Origin: Rubripirellula reticaptiva
GTDB lineage: Bacteria; Planctomycetota; Planctomycetia; Pirellulales; Pirellulaceae
DNA: 64,000 nt
Direction of reading: 5' to 3'
Assembly: GCF_007860175.1 (NCBI RefSeq)
Contig: NZ_SJPX01000001.1
Coordinates: 1,054,001 to 1,118,000 of the forward strand
Shown here: piece after piece, positions 46,001 to 52,661 of the stretch
How the letters are laid out: each line of letters opens with the position of its first letter
How positions within the stretch are numbered: position 1 is the stretch's first letter
Notes under the pieces: model-generated
The model's input: the letters and a program-made list of their open reading frames with translations, nothing else
What the model was told of the DNA's origin: nothing
Databases searched by the model: none
Position numbers and translations under genes: made by a program

Positions 46001-48821
46001 GCCCGAACACGCCGATATCGAGTGCGTCAGCTAGGCTGCCGAGCCCACCGACAAGCGGCGAAGGAAGCCCCGCGAGTTCATCGGTCAGATCGAGGCCGTC
46101 GATCATGCCGATGAAGTCTGGCATGTCCGTGATTTGGATACTGCCGGTTTCATCGTCCAGTTCACTAACGCGGAATGTCATCCGCTGCGGCTGAGGCGTT
46201 GTCGATGCTGTTTGGCGAACTTGGTAGTCCACCTTCAACTGGCCTTGGCTGACCACTTCGATGCCCGCGTCGTCAGCCTCTGCGATGAGGTAGCCGTTCG
46301 CATCCGGACTTTCTTGCAGACAGACATGGAACGTAGCTGGCGAGTCGGGGTCTGGCGAGTTCGCGTTATCAGCAATTACGATCGAGCCATCTTCCAAGGT
46401 GATTCCAAGTACCCCCAGACTCCCTTCGACGTCCGGTGCTTCGTCATCAATGAAGATCTCAAACTGAAAACCTGAGGTATCACTGATGTGAGCTTCCGTG
46501 GTTGCGACTTCGTCAAGCACCAAGCGGAGGTCAATGTTCATCGTGTTCGATATGATCGCACTGCTGGGAGATCCACCGGCAATCCATTGCAGCGTGTCGA
46601 CGGCGACTTTTGCAGTGTCGACGATCAGGTCGATCGCAACGTCCTTGGCGGCGTTCTCGATACTTACAGCGATGTCTATGACGCCGTTGGTGGCATCAAC
46701 CGTCAAGTCGATCGCTGCATCGGCAACATCCGAGAAGTCGTCCCAGACATCGTCGATCGCGTTGTCCGTCAACAGTTGAATCTTCGCGGCCTCACCTGCT
46801 AGCTCGTCGATCTTGGCGTAGATTTCGCTGATGCCTTCGCGACCAGCCGCCTGCAAACCGGTGTCAATGATCTGCTCAATCTTTACCGGAACCGTTTCGA
46901 TCACTTTGACCGGACGCAGACCGATGTCGATCACCGCGTCAAAAGCATCGTCGATCGCGTCGTAGACATCCTGCATCGTCAAATCACGCAGTCTGTCGAG
47001 CATGTCGCTGCCTGCGGTGACGACATTGGGATCTCTCGGCAACGAGCTGCTGAACTGTGACACCGACATCGTTGTGATTGTGGGTAACGTGAACAGTTCG
47101 TCTTGAATTGACAAACCACCGATCGCAAAGTCGGTCTGACCAGTAACTCGCAAACCATCGTCGAAGTACGCGTTGTGGTCACCCAGCCCAGCATACAAGT
47201 TCAGGATCGAAACCTGATCGTTGCCGGTCGTGGGATCAAGGATGTCGGCGACGAAACCGCTGGTGGATGAAAATGTTCCCTCAGCGAAGTCGAAGCCGAA
47301 CGCTCCAAACACGCCATCGCCAGCTAAGGTCGTCGGGTTCGCCGAAGTGTCGGTGGTGATTCGCAAGTCTTTGACGGCGTACTTCTGAGCCACCATCGCT
47401 TCCGCATCGGACAGATCGATCACCCAGTCAAAGCTGATCGAGCTGTTGATGTCGGTGGTCACCACACTGTCGGATTTTAGGAAGGACAGAGGCGAATCGG
47501 GCGAAGCGAACTGGATTTTCTTTTCGAGCGTCGTCGGAGCGAAGGTTTGAGCGATGGGGAACGAAAGTTGTGAAGTCGCTGGGTCGAACGTAGCGGTTGC
47601 TCCGAACAACGTCGCGAACGCTTGGATTGAATCGAACGTGACTTCCTGAGTTTCAGCGTCAACAAGCGACTCGGCTCGCTGACTGAGCCGATTGCCAAAG
47701 TCGAATAGATCACTGAGGTTCACGTTCCTCATCAACGGCACTTCGACACTGAGTGCGCCGGAGGCTTGAAAGTCAGATATCCACTGTGCGAACTGAAACA
47801 AACCGGTCACACTCTCGGTCGCATCGGTCGCCAGGAACGGGGCAAGCTGCTCAAGTCCCTGCGTTTCCAAGGTGACTGAATCGCGATCGAAGCTTGTTCC
47901 GGCAAAGGTCAAGAACACTGCATCGTCCGCAGTCCAATCACCCAACGTCGCGGTGACCGTGATATTGGCAGTAAACTGATCCTCGATCGTCCGCACATTC
48001 GCGGCCGCGGCGCCGTATCCGTTGAGTTCACTCAGGGTGACGTTGTTTAGAGGGTCTGGGTCAACATCGACGAACTCGATCAGAACTTTGCTTTGCAGGT
48101 CGATGTCAAGCGACGAATCGTCACTGCCGAGATATCCGACCAGCAAATCAATGGACGCGTCGTTGTCATCGACATCTGCATTAACAGCGATCGAAGCATC
48201 ACGGACAAAGAACGCTTGTTCGTCACTGAGACCCGCGGTCAGATCAATGCCAAACGTGAAGTCATAAATAACTCTGCCGGCTACAAGGATTTCAGCGGGT
48301 GATGAGACGGTGATTTCCAACGCTTCCGCATCGTCACCAAGATTGTTCACTAAGACCGTGGAACCAAACGATTTTTCGTACCGCAGATCAAAACACCACT
48401 CATCGCCAGTCACAAAGAGACCGCCACCAACCAAGCCACCATCCGCGGTCAGTCCGGGAGTTGTTTCCAGTAGTTCGATCAATTTTGTCGATGTACGATC
48501 GCGTGGTTGCAACGATTGCCAGTTCGCCTGCAACGGCGTCAAGACATTTTCGACAAACACGACTTGGGGGTCCGCGATCTGGCCCAGGCTGACGCTGGCA
48601 CCATCGGATTGCAGCATCGAGATTGGTTGGTTGAGCACTCCATCACCTGCGACCAGGCCCGCGAATTGGGCGACATTGTCGAGTCCTTTGAACAGCAAGT
48701 CCGATTCCTGTGAACTCAGTGAACCCGCGCGGAAATCGCCCGCCAACAGTCGCCGATCCTCCAGTCGCTCGAACAAATGACGACGTTTGGAACTTGCTGC
48801 TTGTTTTCTTGGTTTTCGCAT
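40035..48821 (-). CDS. Giant surface protein: planctomycete targeting signal, RTX-type repeats, beta-propeller-like part, dockerin pair
   Basis: 2928 residues. The basic N-terminus with LFERLEDRRLLAGD is the export/anchoring-type signal of large planctomycete surface proteins. Residues up to about 1700 are acidic, beta-rich and not recognised. Residues about 1707-2357 hold dozens of RTX-like nonapeptides (GGXGXDXI, e.g. GGNGNDTI, EGGDGDD), which fold as calcium-binding beta-rolls. Residues about 2380-2820 have spaced VAW-D and VWQEIGGSA-like repeats, suggesting a propeller. Near 2825-2897 two dockerin type I repeats (DVNDDGEVTALDALQIIN and DANGDNEVTALDALQIIN) end the protein, which may bind a cohesin. 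Likely role: a calcium-dependent adhesin or matrix protein. It lies 120 bases downstream of a sigma factor-kinase pair. Confidence 0.9.
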   Translation of the reverse strand: MRKPRKQAASSKRRHLFERLEDRRLLAGDFRAGSLSSQESDLLFKGLDNVAQFAGLVAGDGVLNQPISMLQSDGASVSLGQIADPQVVFVENVLTPLQANWQSLQPRDRTSTKLIELLETTPGLTADGGLVGGGLFVTGDEWCFDLRYEKSFGSTVLVNNLGDDAEALEITVSSPAEILVAGRVIYDFTFGIDLTAGLSDEQAFFVRDASIAVNADVDDNDASIDLLVGYLGSDDSSLDIDLQSKVLIEFVDVDPDPLNNVTLSELNGYGAAAANVRTIEDQFTANITVTATLGDWTADDAVFLTFAGTSFDRDSVTLETQGLEQLAPFLATDATESVTGLFQFAQWISDFQASGALSVEVPLMRNVNLSDLFDFGNRLSQRAESLVDAETQEVTFDSIQAFATLFGATATFDPATSQLSFPIAQTFAPTTLEKKIQFASPDSPLSFLKSDSVVTTDINSSISFDWVIDLSDAEAMVAQKYAVKDLRITTDTSANPTTLAGDGVFGAFGFDFAEGTFSSTSGFVADILDPTTGNDQVSILNLYAGLGDHNAYFDDGLRVTGQTDFAIGGLSIQDELFTLPTITTMSVSQFSSSLPRDPNVVTAGSDMLDRLRDLTMQDVYDAIDDAFDAVIDIGLRPVKVIETVPVKIEQIIDTGLQAAGREGISEIYAKIDELAGEAAKIQLLTDNAIDDVWDDFSDVADAAIDLTVDATNGVIDIAVSIENAAKDVAIDLIVDTAKVAVDTLQWIAGGSPSSAIISNTMNIDLRLVLDEVATTEAHISDTSGFQFEIFIDDEAPDVEGSLGVLGITLEDGSIVIADNANSPDPDSPATFHVCLQESPDANGYLIAEADDAGIEVVSQGQLKVDYQVRQTASTTPQPQRMTFRVSELDDETGSIQITDMPDFIGMIDGLDLTDELAGLPSPLVGGLGSLADALDIGVFGLDLPLIGNALTGPANKVRELQQKLKVAFDDLTSFDLNAMQCAIAEALGVNCNLADTVVRFVTDDEDDITFRIKVEEVIAQQTINLDSNLGWDALGADLNTEFVIEGNYELDLTFGINRNEVYLRTDNEVINVGIDVTMERLSNDHNFEGRLGVLNVGLDLVGVGGPDVDLADKEVKVGQAAKIFRVDFDVDLIEPSGDDRLTMGEALAAFGSPNNVINFDTSIPNQGTRLTGGTGAKAGDVVTFALTTESSLPGTQWMPSVVGKFSMGWHFDGSNITGQAPTIKYEDVGIDLNEFFGGVVGNFLDHFGFFLDPAKPVVDALTEPIKIFQDMVDAIDPSGSAMLELSILDLADLYARSIPVDNGFKDHLQKLITFIDALDVLIDLRESTNGLNGEILYVGDVSLVRTAEGASQEIYDIANEVAEANGILDFLEVNSLYEAVTKAISATDENAAKAESEGVRFPVLEHPTSILGWLLGFNQTELITYEMPSVDVTIPLALLIPIPGIEVGLVGSINVTSDFRVGVDTLGLAEFAKSGRVADIAKGFYISDRENSDGTGEDIPQFTVTGTAALRGGVGLTFDLGDEISVGVGTGVNGGLRADINFDFIDNDNDGKIRGDDFSSPQSCMVISGGIEAFAEADVKVGFAKKVFPIASEPLVEPLNHEITCGGSVIGASLLARVTNETLFLLAGDLAIERSVMPTATNEAFTVRQGATENLVVVEAFGVTQVIDTDITPVTSIYVDAGDDFDVITIDESVTIPARIIGGSGTNHLTGGGGDDTIIGGNENDVIHGGGGADTITTGNGLNYVYGGPGRDTITGGDDIDVIEGEDGNDTIHGGKGDDVIHGGNGTDVLSGEAGFDYISGGNGFDTISGGADDDELFGDNGDDTIDGDDGDDYIEGGNGLDTIHGNDGIDTIFGGPDDDTINGNAGNDLLDGGDGDDTISGGSGLNTIWGRAGDDSLAGGSEKDIIRGGTGDDTIVGYLGDDELYGEADDDSIYGYSLLDFTLTDGQTDKDFIDGGAGNDKLFGGADDDLMLGGNGFDDIHGGAGDDDLDGGEDADEIFGELGDDTIDGGNGNDTIQGNEGDDLVRGGDGDDTIEGNDGDDTIYGDADDDVIRGGLGNDFADGGTGRDSISGNEGNDALFGNSGFDRIEGNDGDDEVSGNRGDDLIYGDNGKDYVEGGDGNDTIRGGNDNDDLNGGPGDDLILGHYGDDTIRGDEGNDVLKGYFGRDTIEGGPGNDRIDGQQDSDTLRGGDGDDIIEGGPADDRLEGDDGNDQLHGDDGRDELFGGNDDDYLWAGQGVGNLLDGGPGDDTIIGSDEGRDDPDPSDTRYFGDVIFGGLGNDNISGLGGSDVIDGGEGNDTINGGNHADIITGGPEDLKDIDDDDQVLGGLGDDTITGGSGTDDLRGGEGINLIDGNLVAYNPLDPDPVPSFAMNVGDEVAGDWEQLSGSATITGPAKLEGGLTRVGGIEQAIYTDEDGVYVAWVDFRNGNSEIYVARHLYGTGVWQEIGGSASGGGISNDSEQSRRPTITKLGDDIMVAWTKIDGNDFRNIETAFVAERTFYRKSTATRAVGDHAELMRYGEFSVLLGWINTPIDEPSRVQIDQYSRVDCFDDYISTVTPSLPAVPSTLIDQEESVIQFDLAIIEDYLAIGVTLDQGEERAIKISFADKLRVFNQTTLCGGGPAMLVPSPHFGLMTDAGYFDEDDSHDVSVAVRIDDSQGTGPLEREVRLGVQGMWARTSDREDQIEAHVYTVGDSAVPLWQEILQSSTGNATSLSDTVGYTSLPTMVQDDESIYAAYFDDSVHQDGSSLGRIYYVTDQLGDVISTVEEGTPTGAGISETGGAIKDLTIGKDEGNVVVAWTELRSGQPQIFLRTDLQDYHVDPTPYQNKRNRFDVNDDGEVTALDALQIINEISRRGLGTLPRGLRPIRFIDANGDNEVTALDALQIINRLGVRSSESEQLARRLGLTTNLDKDDESFVYDAAIIQLF
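41750..43710 (-). repeat. Degenerate 27-base tandem repeats coding for RTX nonapeptides
   Basis: About 2 kb of imperfect 27-base units inside the giant gene, visible on the plus strand as recurring ATCGTGTCGTC and CCGCC blocks. Most units differ at the third codon positions while the G, D and hydrophobic positions are kept, so the protein repeat is under selection. Long open frames on the opposite strand (for example 43287-43859) are a by-product of this periodicity. Confidence 0.9.
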
Positions 48822-48941
48822 GACCGCGGTCCAGTCAGAGACGGGAATATCCCCGAAATCCGAGGAGAGAGCCGCTGTATCGGGCTCTACAGGGTTATGC
48901 GTAACCGACGCGAAAATCAGATCAACGAATTTGAAATATTC

Positions 48942-51893
48942 TCAATCAGCCAGTTCTACCCGCAATTTTTGGGCCGTCCACTGACTCAGTTTGTCGGGCT
49001 GATCCGATAACTCGTAGAGGTGGATATAGTGATCTATGATCAACCACCTGTACGACTGCATCGTACTGTGCCGGTTTCTGGCAACCTTGTTCGCCAATGC
49101 AAGCTTTGCCTCGACCTCGGAAAAATCGCTTCGTTTCAAGGCGATACGAGCGCCAAGCAAAGTGACTTCCATGTGGCTGGAACGCCCACCTGCGGATTCG
49201 GCCAAAAGCCGGATTGCAGTCGACAAATGCTCGGATGCACCTTCGTGGTTGTCTTGCTGCAACTGCCATTCCGATTCGACCATCGACAACAGCAAGTTCG
49301 CATTAGGCGAAGGGATACTTAGCGTTCTTGCGATGATGGATTCTCGTACCACCGACGCCCGATCAAGACTATCAGTAACGATCAGTGCACGAATGAGTTC
49401 GTAGCCGATGCTAACCAAAGTAGTATCAACCTGGTCGGAATCCATTCGCTTTGGCGCATCTTGCAGAATTTCACGAACCGAAGAATTCAACACGATCGTG
49501 AATGCTTCGTCGAGTGTGTCGATCGCCATGGAATAGTGTCCGGATCGAGATTGTAGTTTTCCCAACCTCAACAGGAACCGAGCTAGTTCTGGCCGACTGC
49601 CAACTAAGCCGCGTTTGCAATCGATGGCCTTTGTCCACGCAGTTATGGCTTGGCCGGTATCGACTGACTCTAAAAGTTGAGCCATGTTTTCATAAGCCAT
49701 CGCGCTGGCGGTGCCTCGATTGGCATCCAGCGAGTCGGCAATGTCAACGGCTTGCTGAGCGAATGTGATTGACGCTTCGCGTCCGGCGTTCCGGCGTTCA
49801 ATTTGGCTAAGCAGAACATAGTCGGATACCAACCGATCACTTGGACCAATGACCTCGGTATCTGTTTCCAAGGCTTCAAGAACCAACTGTTTTGCCTCGT
49901 CGTAATTCCCCATTCGTCGAAGCACCGTGCCGCGAACTCTTTTCGCGAATGCTATGTCGGTAGCGGAGGGTTGGTCCATTTGTGAGAACTGCTCCATCGC
50001 GTCAGCCGATAGGTCGTTGGCCTGCCGGATCCTTCCGCCCCCCATTAACGATTGCGACAAATTAAGTTGCATCATCAGCGCTAACGAATCAGATGACGAT
50101 TGAACGGCCGTTTCATGAGCCACTTTCGATTCATGGTACATCTTTTGAAAGTCGCCATACTCATAGGCGACTCGTGAAAGAACGTGGTGCGCCCATACTT
50201 GGTCGTTGATAGGGAGACTCGGTTCTTTTAAAGCGTCGCTTGCCTCGTCGATTGCGCCAGCAAAATCTGCGCGAGCAAATTTGGTCAGTGCCAAGTCGAC
50301 TTTGATGGACGCGATGTTGACAGAGTTCGGTTCGTCTTGGGATTCGAATAACGCCAACGCACGTGATTGGTTTTCGAAGGCAAGGCGAGTTTCGCCACAT
50401 GAATAGAACGAACGGCCCAAAATGCGGCGGACAGAGGCTTCGACATCGGGTTGGGCGTCGAGTTTTCCGTCTATTTCACCGTGAAAATCGAAAAGCCATT
50501 GGCGAAGGGGATAGTCGGCCGGGTGTCCGGTTGCAATATCGGTTGCTCCGATCATGCGAGCGACCAAATCGGAGACGGCGAGGGCTTTGTCACGCTGGGT
50601 GACGGCACGTTCCAACGCATTGGCTTCGGCAGCTAATGCATGCTTTGCTTGGCTGAGTCCGATTGCGGCGGTGATTCCACCGATCGAGACCGCCAACAGA
50701 ATTGCGAGGGTGGATGCGGTAAGCAGCCAGTTTCGTGCAATCCATTTTCTCGCGACATACAAACGCGACGGTGGCCCGGCCTGAACTGCTGCACCGTGAA
50801 GCAGTTTCTGTAGGTCGGAGGCGATTTCTAATACGGATGCGTAACGACGTTCTCGATCTCGCTCCATCGCCTTAGCGATGATCCAATCAATTTCGACTGG
50901 AAACACGGCACCGTGTTTTTCATCGGCACAGGACCGCGGGCGTGGTGGGTCAACTTGCTGGAGTAGACGGTAGGCGTCATGGATTGTGTGAATCGGCTGT
51001 CCCATCGCTTCGATTGGGGATACACCTGCGACCAAGCGAAACATCAAGGCACCGATTCCATACACGTCTGCGCGAGTGTCGATGTCTTTTGGATGGGTTA
51101 GTTGCTCGGGGCTCATATAGCCTGGCGTCCCGAGCATTTGGCCATGATGGGTTTGGGCTAGGTTGGGGATATTGTCGTCAATGATTTTGGCGATCCCAAA
51201 GTCGATTACCTTCACTGTTGGCTGGGACGGAGTGTTGGATTGGTGCGTGCCGCGAGTTACCAGAACATTGGATGGTTTGATGTCGCGATGCACGATTCCT
51301 TTTAGATGGGCATGTGCGACGGCCTCGCAAACCGAAACAATCAGTTCCACAAATCGCTCAACCGTCATCGTGACAGATTGAAAGTGCTGGTCGATGGGAA
51401 TTCCATCCACCAACTCCATGACAAAGTAGGGGCGCCCTTGAACGGTCTCGCCCGCATCGTACATCGCGGCGATGCCAGTGTGACTAAGGTTCGCGAGTGT
51501 TTGGCGTTCGCTATGAAACCGAGTGACTACCTGAGTCCCGCCCAGTTCGGATCGCAAAATCTTGATGGCGACTTCGCGAACATAGGGCTCGGTTTGCATG
51601 CCGCGGACGACGATACCGAATCCACCGCGACCGATGGTTTCGCCGATTTGGTAGGGACCAATTTGATTGGGTAAACTATGGTCGTTTGCAGGTTCCATGA
51701 CGCCAACATCGAATACAGGCGTCTCCATAAAATCGTCGATCGTTGCTTCGGTTCGCAGCAATTCGAGCACGGACGCTTTCAAGGATTCATTGCCACCGCA
51801 CGCAACATCCAAGTACTTGATCCGATCGGCTGCGACCGGAATCTGGCTCGCTTGGAAGAACAGTTCTTCTTCCTCGTCCGGTGAATGCGTCAT
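48942..51893 (-). CDS. Membrane Ser/Thr protein kinase with C-terminal TPR-like sensor
   Basis: 983 residues. Hanks-type kinase domain about 80-345: GRGGFGIVVRG, VAIKIL, HRDIKPSNVLV near 200, DFGIAK and GTPGYMSPEQ, so all catalytic residues are present. One membrane segment lies near 384-408 (LLTASTLAILLAVSIGGITAA), followed by about 560 residues of helical TPR-like repeats (ALALFESQ, AVDIADSLDAN and similar). If the kinase is cytoplasmic, the repeats would be periplasmic. The ATG overlaps the stop of an ECF sigma factor gene (ATGA, 51890-51893), a common planctomycete arrangement in which the kinase is thought to control the sigma factor. The giant surface protein gene follows. Confidence 0.93.
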   Translation of the reverse strand: MTHSPDEEEELFFQASQIPVAADRIKYLDVACGGNESLKASVLELLRTEATIDDFMETPVFDVGVMEPANDHSLPNQIGPYQIGETIGRGGFGIVVRGMQTEPYVREVAIKILRSELGGTQVVTRFHSERQTLANLSHTGIAAMYDAGETVQGRPYFVMELVDGIPIDQHFQSVTMTVERFVELIVSVCEAVAHAHLKGIVHRDIKPSNVLVTRGTHQSNTPSQPTVKVIDFGIAKIIDDNIPNLAQTHHGQMLGTPGYMSPEQLTHPKDIDTRADVYGIGALMFRLVAGVSPIEAMGQPIHTIHDAYRLLQQVDPPRPRSCADEKHGAVFPVEIDWIIAKAMERDRERRYASVLEIASDLQKLLHGAAVQAGPPSRLYVARKWIARNWLLTASTLAILLAVSIGGITAAIGLSQAKHALAAEANALERAVTQRDKALAVSDLVARMIGATDIATGHPADYPLRQWLFDFHGEIDGKLDAQPDVEASVRRILGRSFYSCGETRLAFENQSRALALFESQDEPNSVNIASIKVDLALTKFARADFAGAIDEASDALKEPSLPINDQVWAHHVLSRVAYEYGDFQKMYHESKVAHETAVQSSSDSLALMMQLNLSQSLMGGGRIRQANDLSADAMEQFSQMDQPSATDIAFAKRVRGTVLRRMGNYDEAKQLVLEALETDTEVIGPSDRLVSDYVLLSQIERRNAGREASITFAQQAVDIADSLDANRGTASAMAYENMAQLLESVDTGQAITAWTKAIDCKRGLVGSRPELARFLLRLGKLQSRSGHYSMAIDTLDEAFTIVLNSSVREILQDAPKRMDSDQVDTTLVSIGYELIRALIVTDSLDRASVVRESIIARTLSIPSPNANLLLSMVESEWQLQQDNHEGASEHLSTAIRLLAESAGGRSSHMEVTLLGARIALKRSDFSEVEAKLALANKVARNRHSTMQSYRWLIIDHYIHLYELSDQPDKLSQWTAQKLRVELAD

Positions 51894-52507
51894 GAATCGA
51901 AATCCTCTGTCGGACCAGTGTCACATCCATGATCGGGTGATTCTATTTCCCGTCGCAACCAGACGCGACAGTAAGCCCAATAGCGTTTGACGGTCGGCGG
52001 CGATAACTCCAACACTTCAGCCGTTTCGTCGATGGTTAGTCCGACAAAGTACCGAAGCTTGACGACCATGGCCTTGTCGGGACTTTGCTGCTGAAGTTTG
52101 TCGAGCGCTGCGTTGAGATCTAGAAAGTCCGACGGAGACTCTGACGAAACCCAGTGATCCAGATCAATGTCCTGGCGTCGTCGATCGCCGCCTCGTTTGA
52201 GCGACTGTTTCTTACGGGCTGAGTCGATCAGTATTCGGCGCATCGCATCGGCAGCGGATGCTAAGAAGTGGGCGCGGTTTTCCCAAGTTGGTGTGGCAAT
52301 CGACAAAGAGACGTCGTCGCCTGCCGGCCCTCCTAAACGAAGATACGCTTCGTGCACCAGAGCTGTCGCCTGTAACGTCTGTCCAGGCGACTCTCGAGCA
52401 AGCATTGATTTCGCAAGTCTGCGCAGCTCATGATAAAACTGCAGCAAACCGCGCTCGGTTGGGAAACCGGATTCAATGTTGCTCGTTGGATTTGAAGCGG
52501 GCGGCAT
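51890..52507 (-). CDS. ECF-type RNA polymerase sigma factor
   Basis: 205 residues. Region 2 begins LLQFYHELRRLAKSMLARESPGQTLQATALVHEAYLRL, a pattern of the planctomycete-rich ECF group found with protein kinases. Region 4 near the C-terminus has YFVGLTIDETAEVLELSPPTVKRYWAYCRVWLRREI with a clear helix-turn-helix. There is no anti-sigma gene nearby; the translationally coupled kinase downstream is the likely regulator. Targets are unknown, the giant gene 3 kb downstream being a candidate by position only. Confidence 0.93.
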   Translation of the reverse strand: MPPASNPTSNIESGFPTERGLLQFYHELRRLAKSMLARESPGQTLQATALVHEAYLRLGGPAGDDVSLSIATPTWENRAHFLASAADAMRRILIDSARKKQSLKRGGDRRRQDIDLDHWVSSESPSDFLDLNAALDKLQQQSPDKAMVVKLRYFVGLTIDETAEVLELSPPTVKRYWAYCRVWLRREIESPDHGCDTGPTEDFDS

Positions 52508-52661
52508 GATGGTTTTGTCGGAGAAGTGGGACCCGCTCTATCGTAACTATGGATGCCAAACCAATGCCGATAATCTTGTGACGTGGCAGCGACAGGACTG
52601 ATAGGAACAAGTCTGTGATCGCGTGATGTTCTGGCGTACAGTTGTCCGCGCAATTTCGAGG

